DNA of 10,494 nt from DSFT01 sp032249175 (GCA_032249175.1 JAVVGK010000045.1:1-10494), one strand, 5' to 3'; positions 1-7,299 are shown, numbered from the stretch's first letter. The notes: generated by a model from the letters alone, not told the origin. Program-made: numbers and translations.

Positions 1-13
1 GCAGAATTAACAT
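1..13 (-). CDS. Possible 5' end of a divergent gene leaving the window
   Basis: A minus-strand ATG (CAT at 11-13) opens a frame of four codons (M-L-I-L) before the window ends. Four codons prove nothing alone. The case rests on architecture: this ATG faces the ATG at 30 across a 16-bp palindromic AT-rich interval, which repeats the arrangement at 5291-5316, where both flanking genes are clearly real. The hydrophobic residues after Met also resemble the short exported N-termini elsewhere in the window. The sequence to the left would settle it. Confidence 0.3.
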
Positions 14-29
14 GCTTTAAAATTTTAAA
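14..29. promoter_or_regulatory. Palindromic AT-rich bidirectional promoter candidate
   Basis: The interval between the minus-strand ATG (13-11) and the plus-strand ATG (30-32) is gctttaaaattttaaa, with a self-complementary core TTTAAAATTTTAAA at 16-29. On the plus strand a -10-like TAAAAT lies at 18-23, 6 bases before the ATG. On the minus strand the mirror TAAAAT ends 8 bases before its ATG. Neither side has a Shine-Dalgarno sequence. Leaderless transcription from a shared symmetric -10 is inferred; any -35 element of the rightward promoter would lie outside the window. Confidence 0.5.
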
Positions 30-764
30 ATGCTAAAAAGTTTAATTACTTATTTAGCTGATGATGAGATTATTTTGGGTTATAGGGATTGTGAATGGAC
101 AGGTGTTGGTCCTTTTTTAGAGGAAGATTTGGCACTTTCTTCTATTGCCCAAGATGAAATTTCCCATGCAAGTATTTTATATGAAATTATTGGTGAGCCT
201 GATGATTTTGTATATAAAAGAAATCCAAATGAATTTAAAAATGCTTATATTTTAGAACTTGAAAATTACGATTATATTTTCACATTATTAAGGCATTTGT
301 TTTATGATGAATTTGACTATACAAGAATAAAAAGCCTTCTAAAATCATCAAATAATGAATTGAAATCAAGAGCTGAAAAAATTATTTTAGAAGAGGATTA
401 TCATTTAAAGCATTTTAGAGTTTTAACAAAAAAATTATATCAAAGAGAAGAAGGTATTAAAGTTTTAAGTGAATGTTTAGATAAGCATTTATGGAATCTC
501 TTTACACTTTTTGAAGCAGATGAAGAAATAAAGTCTATATATGATACTGATTTATTTCCATTAAATTATGATGAGCATTTAGAAATGTTTTATAATGCCA
601 TTAAAATGGATTTACCATTTTATCAATTTCCCGAAATTTCTGAAATTAAGAATTATGTAAAAAATTTAAAATCTTCAAGAAGTGGAAATAAAAGTGAAGA
701 ATTTATAAAGTTCTATGAGACTTTTACAGAAGTTTATAGGATTGAGCCAAATGCTAAGTGGTGA
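30..764 (+). CDS. paaC: PaaC-family ferritin-like protein (phenylacetyl-CoA epoxidase subunit-like) with two ExxH motifs
   Basis: This 244-residue protein is close to the usual length of PaaC, the structural subunit of the ring-1,2-phenylacetyl-CoA epoxidase. The N-terminus carries the family signature: L-A-D-D-E near residue 9, L-G-Y-R near 16, E-W-T-G-V-G-P at 22-28, L-E-E-D at 30-33, then a helix to about 55. Classical PaaC has lost the diiron ligands of its partner PaaA. Here the helix reads A-Q-D-E-I-S-H (40-46), an ExxH as in PaaA, and a second ExxH occurs at E122-D-Y-H125, with acidic residues at 93-96 and E13/E22 as further candidate ligands. It may therefore bind its own diiron centre. 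It is first in an operon, overlapping the PaaD-like gene by 14 bases. PaaA, PaaB and the reductase PaaE are not in view. The start follows a leaderless-type promoter motif and has no Shine-Dalgarno site. Family assignment is firm; activity and substrate are not known. Confidence 0.8.
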   Translation: MLKSLITYLADDEIILGYRDCEWTGVGPFLEEDLALSSIAQDEISHASILYEIIGEPDDFVYKRNPNEFKNAYILELENYDYIFTLLRHLFYDEFDYTRIKSLLKSSNNELKSRAEKIILEEDYHLKHFRVLTKKLYQREEGIKVLSECLDKHLWNLFTLFEADEEIKSIYDTDLFPLNYDEHLEMFYNAIKMDLPFYQFPEISEIKNYVKNLKSSRSGNKSEEFIKFYETFTEVYRIEPNAKW

Positions 765-1197
765 TTTAAAAGAGAAAGTTTTAGAAAAGATATCAAAAAT
801 CAAAGACCCAGAAATTCCTACAATTAGTATATTAGATTTAGGTTTAATATATGACATAAAGCTTGAAAATGAAAAATTGTTAGTGTTAATTAGGAAAACT
901 TATTCAGGATGTCCTGCTTTGGACTTAATTAAAAAAAGCATTGAAAATTATTTAAAGGAAATGAATATAGAAAATTTTGAAGTAAAATGGATATATTCAC
1001 CGCCTTGGAGAAGCTCAGATATTACAGAAAATGGAAGAAAGGCTTTAAAAGAAGCAGGTATATGTCCTCCTGATGAAGAAAGATGTCCCTATTGTAATTC
1101 TGAAAATGTAGAGCTTAAAAGTGAATTTGGTCCTACAAAGTGTAGAATGATATATTATTGTAAAAATTGTAAAAATCCTTTTGAAAAGATAAGATGA
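751..1197 (+). CDS. paaD: PaaD-like protein: MIP18/DUF59 domain plus zinc ribbon
   Basis: This 148-residue protein has the two-part build of PaaD, an accessory protein needed for phenylacetyl-CoA epoxidase and thought to act in metal-centre or Fe-S maturation. The MIP18/DUF59 domain shows D-P-E-I-P at 19-23, D-L-G at 29-31 and the conserved Cys in S-G-C-P (C54). A linker follows with P-P-W (84-86) and T-E-N-G-R (92-96), as in PaaD. The C-terminal zinc ribbon has C112-x2-C115 and C137-x2-C140, with a further Cys at 131. I chose the ATG at 751: the domain begins within about 15 residues, AGG at 738-740 is a plausible ribosome site, and the longer frame from 715 only adds 12 residues overlapping the upstream gene. 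It overlaps the PaaC-like stop by 14 bases and the next gene by ATGA at 1194-1197, so the three are probably translated in a coupled way. Confidence 0.85.
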   Translation: MLSGDLKEKVLEKISKIKDPEIPTISILDLGLIYDIKLENEKLLVLIRKTYSGCPALDLIKKSIENYLKEMNIENFEVKWIYSPPWRSSDITENGRKALKEAGICPPDEERCPYCNSENVELKSEFGPTKCRMIYYCKNCKNPFEKIR

Positions 1198-1970
1198 AAA
1201 AGCTTTTTTATTTGTTGTTTTTAAATGGATGTTTCTTTGGGATATATCAAAGACCTCAAACGATTGGTGAAGGAAATTTTGATTTTTCACTTTATGCGTC
1301 CTTTCAAATTACTACAAATCCTTATGATAGAAGAGATTTAAAAAATTCTGGATATGGATTATTTTCTAATTTAGGATTTGATTTTCTTTATGGTATTACT
1401 GATTTAACAGATTTCGGGTTTCATTTTTCAGGTGCAGGACTTGGGCCATTTCTTAGATTTGCTGTTTATGATGAGAAAATAAGAGGTATAAGAAATCAAT
1501 TTCTTATTGCTCCATACATATTATATGACCCTATATTTAGTCAATCTCTTGGTTTTCGTTTAGATGCTATATATTCTTGGAGAGCAAGTAAGTTCTTTGA
1601 GCCATATATATTTTATCAAATGTACTATCATCCATATTTTGAGGAATTCTTTTATAATCAAGTGAATTTAAAACCCTTAGGTAGAGTTGGAAGTGGATTT
1701 TATCATTTTGTAGGTTTTGGCTCAAATTTCAATATATATTTAGAAAGGAGTTTTAAAACACCTGATATAAGATTTAATTTTGAATTAGGACTTATGGGTG
1801 CTTATTTAGAAAGTCAAAGGAGATTTATTCCTGTTATAAATATGGGATTAGGTTTTGGAGGCTCTGGTCTTTTTAAATGCTATCGCTCAAAAGGTAAAAG
1901 AGAATTTTGCCCTGGTGATGTTTTTCTTAATATTATTTACCTCATATTTGCATTACTTTCTCAGCCTTAA
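1194..1970 (+). CDS. Outer-membrane-type beta-barrel protein with a lipobox-like signal
   Basis: This 258-residue protein starts with a short signal (M-K-K, then hydrophobic) ending in L-N-G-C at 10-13, which fits a lipobox with C13 lipidated. Asn at -2 is not the commonest choice. The rest is rich in aromatic residues and glycine in alternating patterns typical of outer-membrane strands, for example around 28-40, 55-75, 105-145, 160-175 and 190-225. The C-terminus is a hydrophobic stretch (about 243-255) ending in S-Q-P rather than the usual terminal Phe, and Cys residues occur near 230 and 240. I do not recognise the family. The ATG overlaps the PaaD-like stop as ATGA, so it is the third gene of the operon. 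A role in uptake of the operon's substrate is possible but rests on position alone. Confidence 0.65.
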   Translation: MKKLFYLLFLNGCFFGIYQRPQTIGEGNFDFSLYASFQITTNPYDRRDLKNSGYGLFSNLGFDFLYGITDLTDFGFHFSGAGLGPFLRFAVYDEKIRGIRNQFLIAPYILYDPIFSQSLGFRLDAIYSWRASKFFEPYIFYQMYYHPYFEEFFYNQVNLKPLGRVGSGFYHFVGFGSNFNIYLERSFKTPDIRFNFELGLMGAYLESQRRFIPVINMGLGFGGSGLFKCYRSKGKREFCPGDVFLNIIYLIFALLSQP

Positions 1971-1980
1971 AATTTAATTA
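1968..1980 (+). promoter_or_regulatory. Leaderless-type promoter motif before a GTG start
   Basis: TAAAATTTAATTA directly precedes GTG at 1981. TAAAAT (1968-1973) ends 7 bases before the start, within the 6-9 range of the other copies, and it overlaps the TAA stop of the upstream gene. No Shine-Dalgarno site is present. It is weaker evidence than the other copies because the gene it serves is broken. Confidence 0.35.
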
Positions 1981-2163
1981 GTGCTTATTCTATCAAGAGA
2001 GAATGAAAAGGAATTTATAGAGAAGAAGAAAAAGCTATATGAGAATATTATTGAAATTGAAAGCAGTAAGGAAGAATTTAATTTATTAAAAGCGATAGTT
2101 GATAAATATGGGGATGAAGCTATAAGGAATGCTTATAATGAATTGTCTTTCTTAAATACTTAA
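1981..2163 (+). CDS. 5' open fragment of the broken TPR gene
   Basis: This is a 60-residue charged, helical fragment starting at GTG and rich in Lys and Glu, with a run I-E-K-K-K-K near 13. It matches no domain I recognise. The same type of sequence continues in the next frame straight after its stop, so it is more likely the remaining N-terminus of the decayed gene than a separate small protein. Confidence 0.25.
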   Translation: MLILSRENEKEFIEKKKKLYENIIEIESSKEEFNLLKAIVDKYGDEAIRNAYNELSFLNT

Positions 2164-2552
2164 CAAGAATGCTACGATTTCTGAAATTTTTCAAGGTATA
2201 TATGAGTTTTTAAATTTTGTAAAGCCAATTCTTATAGTTTTTAAAAATTGTGAAAATTTAGATGATTTAACTATTCTTTATTTACACTTCCATTTTTCAT
2301 TACAAAAGGAAAGAAAGGAAACCATTTATGAGCATTTTGTAGGAAGAAACGAAGAAATAAAAAGAATGAAAAAATAGCGGATAGTTTAAATAATGGATTT
2401 AGAATGATTTCCATTTAAATGATTTAAGAAATTTTTACTATCATCAGAATAAAACAAGAGAAGCTATAATTTATTTTCAAGAGGGTTTAAATGAAGTAAA
2501 GGAGTTTTTTGAGAAAGATCATGATAAGTTTATATTTCCATATATCCATTTC

Positions 2553-3242
2553 TTGTTTTGTTTAGCAAATGCTTACTTCCTCTTAAACCATATAGAAAAA
2601 TCAATGAATCTTTTATATGAAGCTTTGAATATATCAAAACCTTATGTTTATAACTATCCTGAGGAATTTGCTACATTTTATGTCTATCTATTATTTGAAT
2701 TGGGACTTTGTTATAATAAATTAAATAGACCTGAGGAAGCTTTGGATTTATATAAAGAAGCCTTTTTATTATCTGATGACCAGAATTTCATGTTTATACT
2801 ACAAGGGTTAGGAGTAAGCTATTTAGAAGCAGGTAATCTTGAAGAGGCTATAAGACTTTTCAAGGAAGTTTTAGGTATATTAAAGCCTTTATTTGATAAA
2901 GAACCTATTCAATGGCTTACACATTATGTTAATACATTCATTTTTTTAGGAAGTTGCTATCATGAATTAGAGAATTACGAAGAAGCGATAAGTTTTTATA
3001 ACGAAGCCTTAAATATATTAAAACCTTACTTTGAAAGTAATCCTGATAGATGGATTATAAATTATGTTAATTTGCTAAGCGGTTTAGCCTTTACTTACCT
3101 TCAACTAAACAATTTCCAACTCGCAAAAAAGTACTTTATTGAAGCAAAGAAATTACTTGAAAATTACCCATATACCCATAATTTACCTCATTTAAGCAAT
3201 TTATATAATTTCATAAAAGAGCAATTGAAAAACCTTCCTTAA
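2553..3242 (+). CDS. TPR-repeat protein, 3' remnant of a broken gene
   Basis: The open frame gives 229 residues if started at TTG 2553; the first in-frame ATG is at 2604. It contains about four TPR-like helical hairpins with the E-E-A-[LI]-x-x-[YF]-x-[EK]-[AV] signature: near 62-73, 97-108, 141-152 and a weaker one near 181-195. Repeats are spaced by inserts of the L-K-P-x-F-x-x-x-P type, giving units longer than the standard 34 residues. Repeat sequence continues upstream in frame to 2403, where no ATG, GTG or TTG exists, so neither start is convincing. If expressed it would be a cytoplasmic protein-binding scaffold. No Shine-Dalgarno sequence or promoter motif was seen before 2553. Confidence 0.45.
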   Translation: MFCLANAYFLLNHIEKSMNLLYEALNISKPYVYNYPEEFATFYVYLLFELGLCYNKLNRPEEALDLYKEAFLLSDDQNFMFILQGLGVSYLEAGNLEEAIRLFKEVLGILKPLFDKEPIQWLTHYVNTFIFLGSCYHELENYEEAISFYNEALNILKPYFESNPDRWIINYVNLLSGLAFTYLQLNNFQLAKKYFIEAKKLLENYPYTHNLPHLSNLYNFIKEQLKNLP

Positions 3243-5293
3243 TAATCCCAATCATCATAATATAAAATTCTATCTTTTAACATCCTAAATAAAATTGAAA
3301 ATGGTAAGAAGTTATAATCAAAATTAAATTTCCTTGTATAAATAACAATTTCAGCATTTTTATATTTACTTTTAGCATAATTTACAGCTGATAATATACC
3401 TCCTATTGTATCAATAATTCCAATTTCTTTCGCATCCTTTCCAATCCAAACTCTACCTTTTGCTATTTTTCTTACAGAATCAATACTAATTTTCCTTCCT
3501 TCTGAAACAACACTTAAAAATCTATCATACCCATATTTTAATTCTTCCCTTAATGAATTTAATTCTAAACTATCAAGAACTCTTCCACTAAAAACATCAG
3601 AATGCTCAAAAATTTTAAAAACATCAGAATTTAAATAAAGTTTCTTTTTATAAAATGGGTCTAATGCTAAAAATCCTCCAAGAATACCAATTGAGCCTGT
3701 TATTGTTAAATTATCAGCGAAAATTTTATTAGCATAAGCACTTATATAATATCCACCACTTGCAGCAACTCTTCCCATAGATACAATAACGAGTTTTTCC
3801 TTACTTAATTTTTTAATTTCATTTGTTATTAAATCACTCGTAAATGCTGAGCCACCAGGACTATTTACTCTTATAATAACTGCTTTTATTGATTTATCAT
3901 TTCTTATTTTTTCAAAAAGTCTTACAGCATTTTTCCCAATTGTTGTGCTTTTGTCAAAAACATTATATATATCTTGGTCAATTATAGGTCCTTCTAAAAA
4001 TACAAGTGCTATTTTTGGTCTAAATTGATTTTCCCATTCATAAGATATATATTTTTTTTCTTTTGAGATTTTATAATTTTTTAGAAATTCATTTTCATAA
4101 ACAGCATCATCTACCAATTTTAATTTTTTAGCTAAATCTGAATTTATGAAAATTCCATAATTAAACAAACTATCCAAATTTTCTATTTTTCTTGAACTTA
4201 AAATATCTTCTTTTATTTTCTCATAAGTTATTTTTAAAATCCTTTCCCTTTGCTCTCTATCATATTCACTTGCACTATTTCTTACATAAGGCTCAATAGC
4301 ACTTTTATATTCTTCATAATGCTCAAATTGTGGAACAATTCCAAGACTATCAAATAATTCCTTATAGTACCTTCTCTTCATATAAAGTCCCGAAAATGTT
4401 ATTATTCCATTTTTATTTATAAAAATTTTGCTACAAGCAGTCGCTAAATAATAGCTTTTATAATCATAATCGTCAGCATAACAAATAAATTCTTTTTTAG
4501 ATTGTTTTATTAAATTCCTTAATTCTTCAATTTGTGCTAAATTTAAATCTAAATTTGACAAGTTCAATATAAAACCTTTTATTGAAGGATTTTTTATTTT
4601 CTCCTCTAAATCTGAAATAAATTCATAAAAGTTTTTTGACAAGAAAGGAACTTTATCTTCCTTATAGCTTTTAACATCAATTTTATTATAAAATTTTCTT
4701 TTAAATTGACTTGGTAATTTATCAAATGTTAATTCAAATGCTAAATTACTATCATTTTTAGCAGAAAGCAAAACATTTTCAAGGGCAAAACTTATTCCAA
4801 AGGAATAATTTTTCCTATCAAATTCATAATTAACAAAAGCCAAAAAATTCTTTAAATTTAATCCAATTGAAGTTGTTTTTAAATAAAAAGTATCCTTATA
4901 GTAGGCATCTAATGAAAGCTCAAGATAACTCTTATTTAATGGTCTAATCGTAAAGGAATAAATATCCTTATAATATCCAAAAGAAAAAAAACTTAAAGGT
5001 CTATAAAGTAATCCAAAATTCATCTTTTTTGAAATATCATTATAATCAATACCAAAAGAAAATCCTTTAAATGATGTTGAAAAAGCAAATGTTGAGCTAA
5101 ATTTATCTTTAAAAATTCCAATTCCATATAAATTTACACCATAAAGATAAGAAGAATCTTTTAGATTGTAGGAAAAGATAAAGGATGAATAATAGTTTGA
5201 TAAACCTGCGGGATTTGTAAATATGCTTTGAGTTCCACCAACAGCAGAGACACTTCTTGAAAAATAAAAGCTAAAAAGAAGGTACATAAACAT
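3239..5293 (-). CDS. sppA: SppA-type signal peptide peptidase fused to an N-terminal outer-membrane barrel-like region
   Basis: This is a 684-residue serine protease of the 67K SppA family (MEROPS S49), which cleaves leftover signal peptides and other membrane peptides. The two tandem domains lie at about 215-400 and 425-650. The Lys/Ser dyad is intact: K330 in E-E-Y-K-S-A-I-E-P and nucleophile S512 in V-A-A-S-G-G-Y-Y, with N-S-P-G-G at 477-481 and T-G-S-I-G at 532-536. The 182-residue Lys–Ser spacing is close to that of E. coli SppA. Residues 1-200 are unusual. In place of a transmembrane anchor there is a short signal (1-17), an S-A-V-G-G…N-P-A-G-L segment (16-31) like the plug of FadL/PorV-type proteins, then about ten aromatic-rich alternating segments like a beta-barrel. 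This suggests the protease is held at the outer membrane with its active site in the periplasm. It is divergent from the TPR gene at 5314 and shares its 20-bp promoter interval. Protease assignment is firm; the barrel is by pattern. Confidence 0.85.
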   Translation of the reverse strand: MFMYLLFSFYFSRSVSAVGGTQSIFTNPAGLSNYYSSFIFSYNLKDSSYLYGVNLYGIGIFKDKFSSTFAFSTSFKGFSFGIDYNDISKKMNFGLLYRPLSFFSFGYYKDIYSFTIRPLNKSYLELSLDAYYKDTFYLKTTSIGLNLKNFLAFVNYEFDRKNYSFGISFALENVLLSAKNDSNLAFELTFDKLPSQFKRKFYNKIDVKSYKEDKVPFLSKNFYEFISDLEEKIKNPSIKGFILNLSNLDLNLAQIEELRNLIKQSKKEFICYADDYDYKSYYLATACSKIFINKNGIITFSGLYMKRRYYKELFDSLGIVPQFEHYEEYKSAIEPYVRNSASEYDREQRERILKITYEKIKEDILSSRKIENLDSLFNYGIFINSDLAKKLKLVDDAVYENEFLKNYKISKEKKYISYEWENQFRPKIALVFLEGPIIDQDIYNVFDKSTTIGKNAVRLFEKIRNDKSIKAVIIRVNSPGGSAFTSDLITNEIKKLSKEKLVIVSMGRVAASGGYYISAYANKIFADNLTITGSIGILGGFLALDPFYKKKLYLNSDVFKIFEHSDVFSGRVLDSLELNSLREELKYGYDRFLSVVSEGRKISIDSVRKIAKGRVWIGKDAKEIGIIDTIGGILSAVNYAKSKYKNAEIVIYTRKFNFDYNFLPFSILFRMLKDRILYYDDWDY

Positions 5294-5313
5294 AGCTTTA
5301 AAATTTTAAGGCT
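5294..5313. promoter_or_regulatory. Symmetric bidirectional, apparently leaderless promoter
   Basis: Exactly 20 bases separate the divergent start codons of the SppA fusion (CAT at 5291-5293) and the TPR gene (ATG at 5314-5316). Together they form a near-perfect palindrome, CATAGC…GCTATG around TTAAAATTTTAA. TAAAAT on the plus strand (5299-5304) and on the minus strand (ATTTTA, 5303-5308) each end exactly 9 bases before the ATG they serve, and they share two base pairs. There is no Shine-Dalgarno site and no recognisable TTGACA at 17 bp on either side. Neither gene frame extends further upstream on the plus side (TAA at 5299-5301). A shared -10 with start sites at or next to both ATGs is inferred. 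Confidence 0.6.
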
Positions 5314-7299
5314 ATGCTATCTTTATTTTTGATAAATCAGATTATCACGAACAAGGAGCCTTTAAGACCTTTTAAAGAAAGCTATTTAAATCCAAATAAT
5401 CCATATTCGCAAATAGATAGACTTTACTATCAAGGTAAATTTTCTGATGCTTCAAATCTATATGAAAAAGAGCTTCAAAGAGCTTATACTGATGAGCAGA
5501 GATTTAGGGTTCTTTCAGGAATTGCTTGGAGTTATATAGGAATAAATAGATTTCTTGAAGCGAGTGATTATTTTGAGAAAGCTTCCGTTTTAGCAAAAAC
5601 ACCAGAGCAACAATTGGAAATAAAAATTGGTCTTGCTTTTGTATGGTTTTTTCATAAAAAGTTTGACAGAGCAATTCAAAATATAGAGCTTGCTAAAAGT
5701 TTATATATTACAAACAAAGAAGGATTAGCAGAATTAAACTTTTTAGAAGCAGCAGTATATTGGGAAAGTGGTGATAGAGCAAAAGCTGAGCAAAAGTTTA
5801 ATGAAGTTTTTAATAATTATCCAAATACAATATGGGGACAAAAGAGCTTTTTAGTTCTCGCAAGAGCATATCTTCAATCAGGAGAGCAAGAAAAGGCAAT
5901 TGAATATCTAAATAAAGTTATTGAAAAGGCAAAAGATGAAGAAGTTATTGGACAAGCATCCTTAATTTTATATGATATTTATATGAATTCAAATAGGGTT
6001 GATGATGCTATTGAAGCCTTAACAAAAGTTATAGAAAATGCTCCAAATTCTGAAATATCAAAACAAGCAGAGGCAAGAATTGCTCAAATAGCAGAGCAAT
6101 ACAGAAGCAGACTTATAACAAATGATAAATTATTAAAAAATAGTAGAACAGCAGCAATTTTCATATTATATAATCCCGCAGTAAGAGCTTATCAAAATAA
6201 AGATTATTTTACAGCAAAACCTCTTTTTGAAAAGTTCATAGAATTTTATCCAAATGATACATTATCTCAAAGAGTTGCCATTCAACTTTCTGCTATTTAC
6301 ATTGATGAAAAAAATTATCAAGGTGCTATAAATGTTTTAAAGAAAGTAAATTTAAATAATTTAGATAAGGATAATCAAGAACTTGCTTATTACTTTTTAG
6401 CAACTGCTTATTTCGGAATTTCCGACTTTTCAAATTCAGCAAATTACTATTCAAAATTATTAAATTCACAGAAATTTTCAAAAGAAGCAGAGCAGAAACT
6501 AATAGCTATTTTAAATCAATACCCAGAATATGTTAATTACTTACCAACAAGTCATCCATTATATAATAGAATCTCTGCGATAGCTTCGCTAAAATCTGGT
6601 GATACAATAAGTGCTATTAACAATCTTGAAAAATTTCTAAATAGTAATCCTAACGATTCAAATGTTTTGGCATTAATTATTGATTTAGCTTATAAGAAAA
6701 AGGAATATAATAAAACATTAAAATATGCCAAGCAATATATAAGCAAAGGTTATAAATCCAATAGAGATATTATTTTATATATAGCAGGTGTAAGTGCTTT
6801 TTATTTAAATTATCCAGGTGAAGCTCTTGAATATTGGGATGAGCTTTTAGCGAATTATCCAAATAGTGATCTTTACAATAAAGCCTTATATTTTTCAAAA
6901 ATGCTATTATCTGATAAGCCTGAGTTATTTTCTTTAAATATAAAAAGTCAAGCATTATTAAAAGAAAAAGAATATCAAAAGATATATGATTTATACAAAA
7001 GGGGGTTATATAAAGAGGTTATAAATTCTCTTGCTAATGACAATTCAGATCAAGCACTTATCTTTAAAGCACAAAGTTATTTAAATTTAAGAGATTATCA
7101 AAATGCTTATATAGTTGCCTCAAAAATTTCAAAAGAAACACCTGAGATAGCATTTATAAAAGCAGAAGCATTATTTGGAATGAATAAATTAAAAGATGCC
7201 TATAATTATTATAAGAAAGCCCTTGAATCTCAAAATCCACAAATTCAAAATATAAGTCAAACAAAAATACAACAACTTGAAGCAAGTGGTATAAGATAG
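5314..7299 (+). CDS. Exported TPR-repeat protein (BamD/CpoB-style repeats)
   Basis: This 661-residue protein is built almost wholly of tetratricopeptide repeats from about residue 30 to 650, in the style of periplasmic or lipoprotein TPR proteins such as BamD and CpoB. Clear units include G-K-F-S-D-A-S-x-L-Y (41-50), G-D-R-A-K-A-E-Q-K-F, E-Q-E-K-A-I-E-Y-L, N-R-V-D-D-A-I-E-A-L, K-N-Y-Q-G-A-I-N-V-L and a C-terminal K-L-K-D-A-Y-N-Y-Y-K-K-A-L, often followed by Y-P-N. The N-terminus M-L-S-L-F-L-I-N-Q looks like a very short signal with no positively charged n-region and no lipobox Cys. An in-frame TAA at 5299 rules out an upstream start, so export is probable but not certain. It shares the promoter interval with the SppA fusion, which suggests a linked envelope role. 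No enzymatic domain is visible. Confidence 0.75.
   Translation: MLSLFLINQIITNKEPLRPFKESYLNPNNPYSQIDRLYYQGKFSDASNLYEKELQRAYTDEQRFRVLSGIAWSYIGINRFLEASDYFEKASVLAKTPEQQLEIKIGLAFVWFFHKKFDRAIQNIELAKSLYITNKEGLAELNFLEAAVYWESGDRAKAEQKFNEVFNNYPNTIWGQKSFLVLARAYLQSGEQEKAIEYLNKVIEKAKDEEVIGQASLILYDIYMNSNRVDDAIEALTKVIENAPNSEISKQAEARIAQIAEQYRSRLITNDKLLKNSRTAAIFILYNPAVRAYQNKDYFTAKPLFEKFIEFYPNDTLSQRVAIQLSAIYIDEKNYQGAINVLKKVNLNNLDKDNQELAYYFLATAYFGISDFSNSANYYSKLLNSQKFSKEAEQKLIAILNQYPEYVNYLPTSHPLYNRISAIASLKSGDTISAINNLEKFLNSNPNDSNVLALIIDLAYKKKEYNKTLKYAKQYISKGYKSNRDIILYIAGVSAFYLNYPGEALEYWDELLANYPNSDLYNKALYFSKMLLSDKPELFSLNIKSQALLKEKEYQKIYDLYKRGLYKEVINSLANDNSDQALIFKAQSYLNLRDYQNAYIVASKISKETPEIAFIKAEALFGMNKLKDAYNYYKKALESQNPQIQNISQTKIQQLEASGIR

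Larger units (their letters stand above)
1981..3242 (+). pseudogene. Frameshifted TPR protein gene, possibly once with an ATPase-like N-terminal part
   Basis: Coding signal runs through the whole stretch but changes frame at least three times. From GTG at 1981 the first frame gives 60 residues, stopping at 2161-2163. The next frame, open from 2156, gives about 73 residues (…S-E-I-F-Q-G-I-Y-E-F…, …F-V-G-R-N-E-E-I…) to a TAG at 2375-2377 just after an A-run. A third frame then gives K-I-A-D-S-L-N-N-G-F, wording typical of the start of a TPR. A fourth, open from 2403 after a TAG at 2400-2402, gives N-F-Y-Y-H-Q-N-K-T-R-E-A-I and continues into clear TPRs to 3242. F-V-G-R-x-E-E-I often opens NTPase modules of STAND-type TPR proteins, but I see no Walker A motif, so the original class is uncertain. 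It converges on the SppA fusion with a 4-base overlap. Sequencing or assembly errors are an alternative but would have to be several within about 250 bases. Confidence 0.7.

Noticed and set aside
715..750. Longer start for the PaaD-like gene at 715
   Set aside because: The extra 12 residues are out-of-frame text of the PaaC-like 3' end; the MIP18 domain and a ribosome-site match favour 751.
675..857. Minus-strand 60-codon open frame
   Set aside because: It lies antisense across the well-supported PaaC/PaaD-like overlap, its composition is that of reversed coding AT-rich DNA, and it has no domain or ribosome site.
1045..1290. Minus-strand 81-codon open frame
   Set aside because: It is antisense to the PaaD zinc ribbon and the start of the barrel gene, with no recognisable protein features.
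2403..2552. In-frame upstream extension of the TPR remnant as a true start region
   Set aside because: The frame is open but has no ATG, GTG or TTG before 2553, so it is coding remnant of the broken gene and not a new 5' end.
5291..5316. Palindrome as a transposon end or attachment site
   Set aside because: It sits precisely between two start codons, recurs in the same context at 11-32, and no transposase, integrase or target duplication is nearby.
6770..6955. Minus-strand 61-codon open frame
   Set aside because: It lies wholly antisense to TPR coding sequence whose repeats continue unbroken through it.
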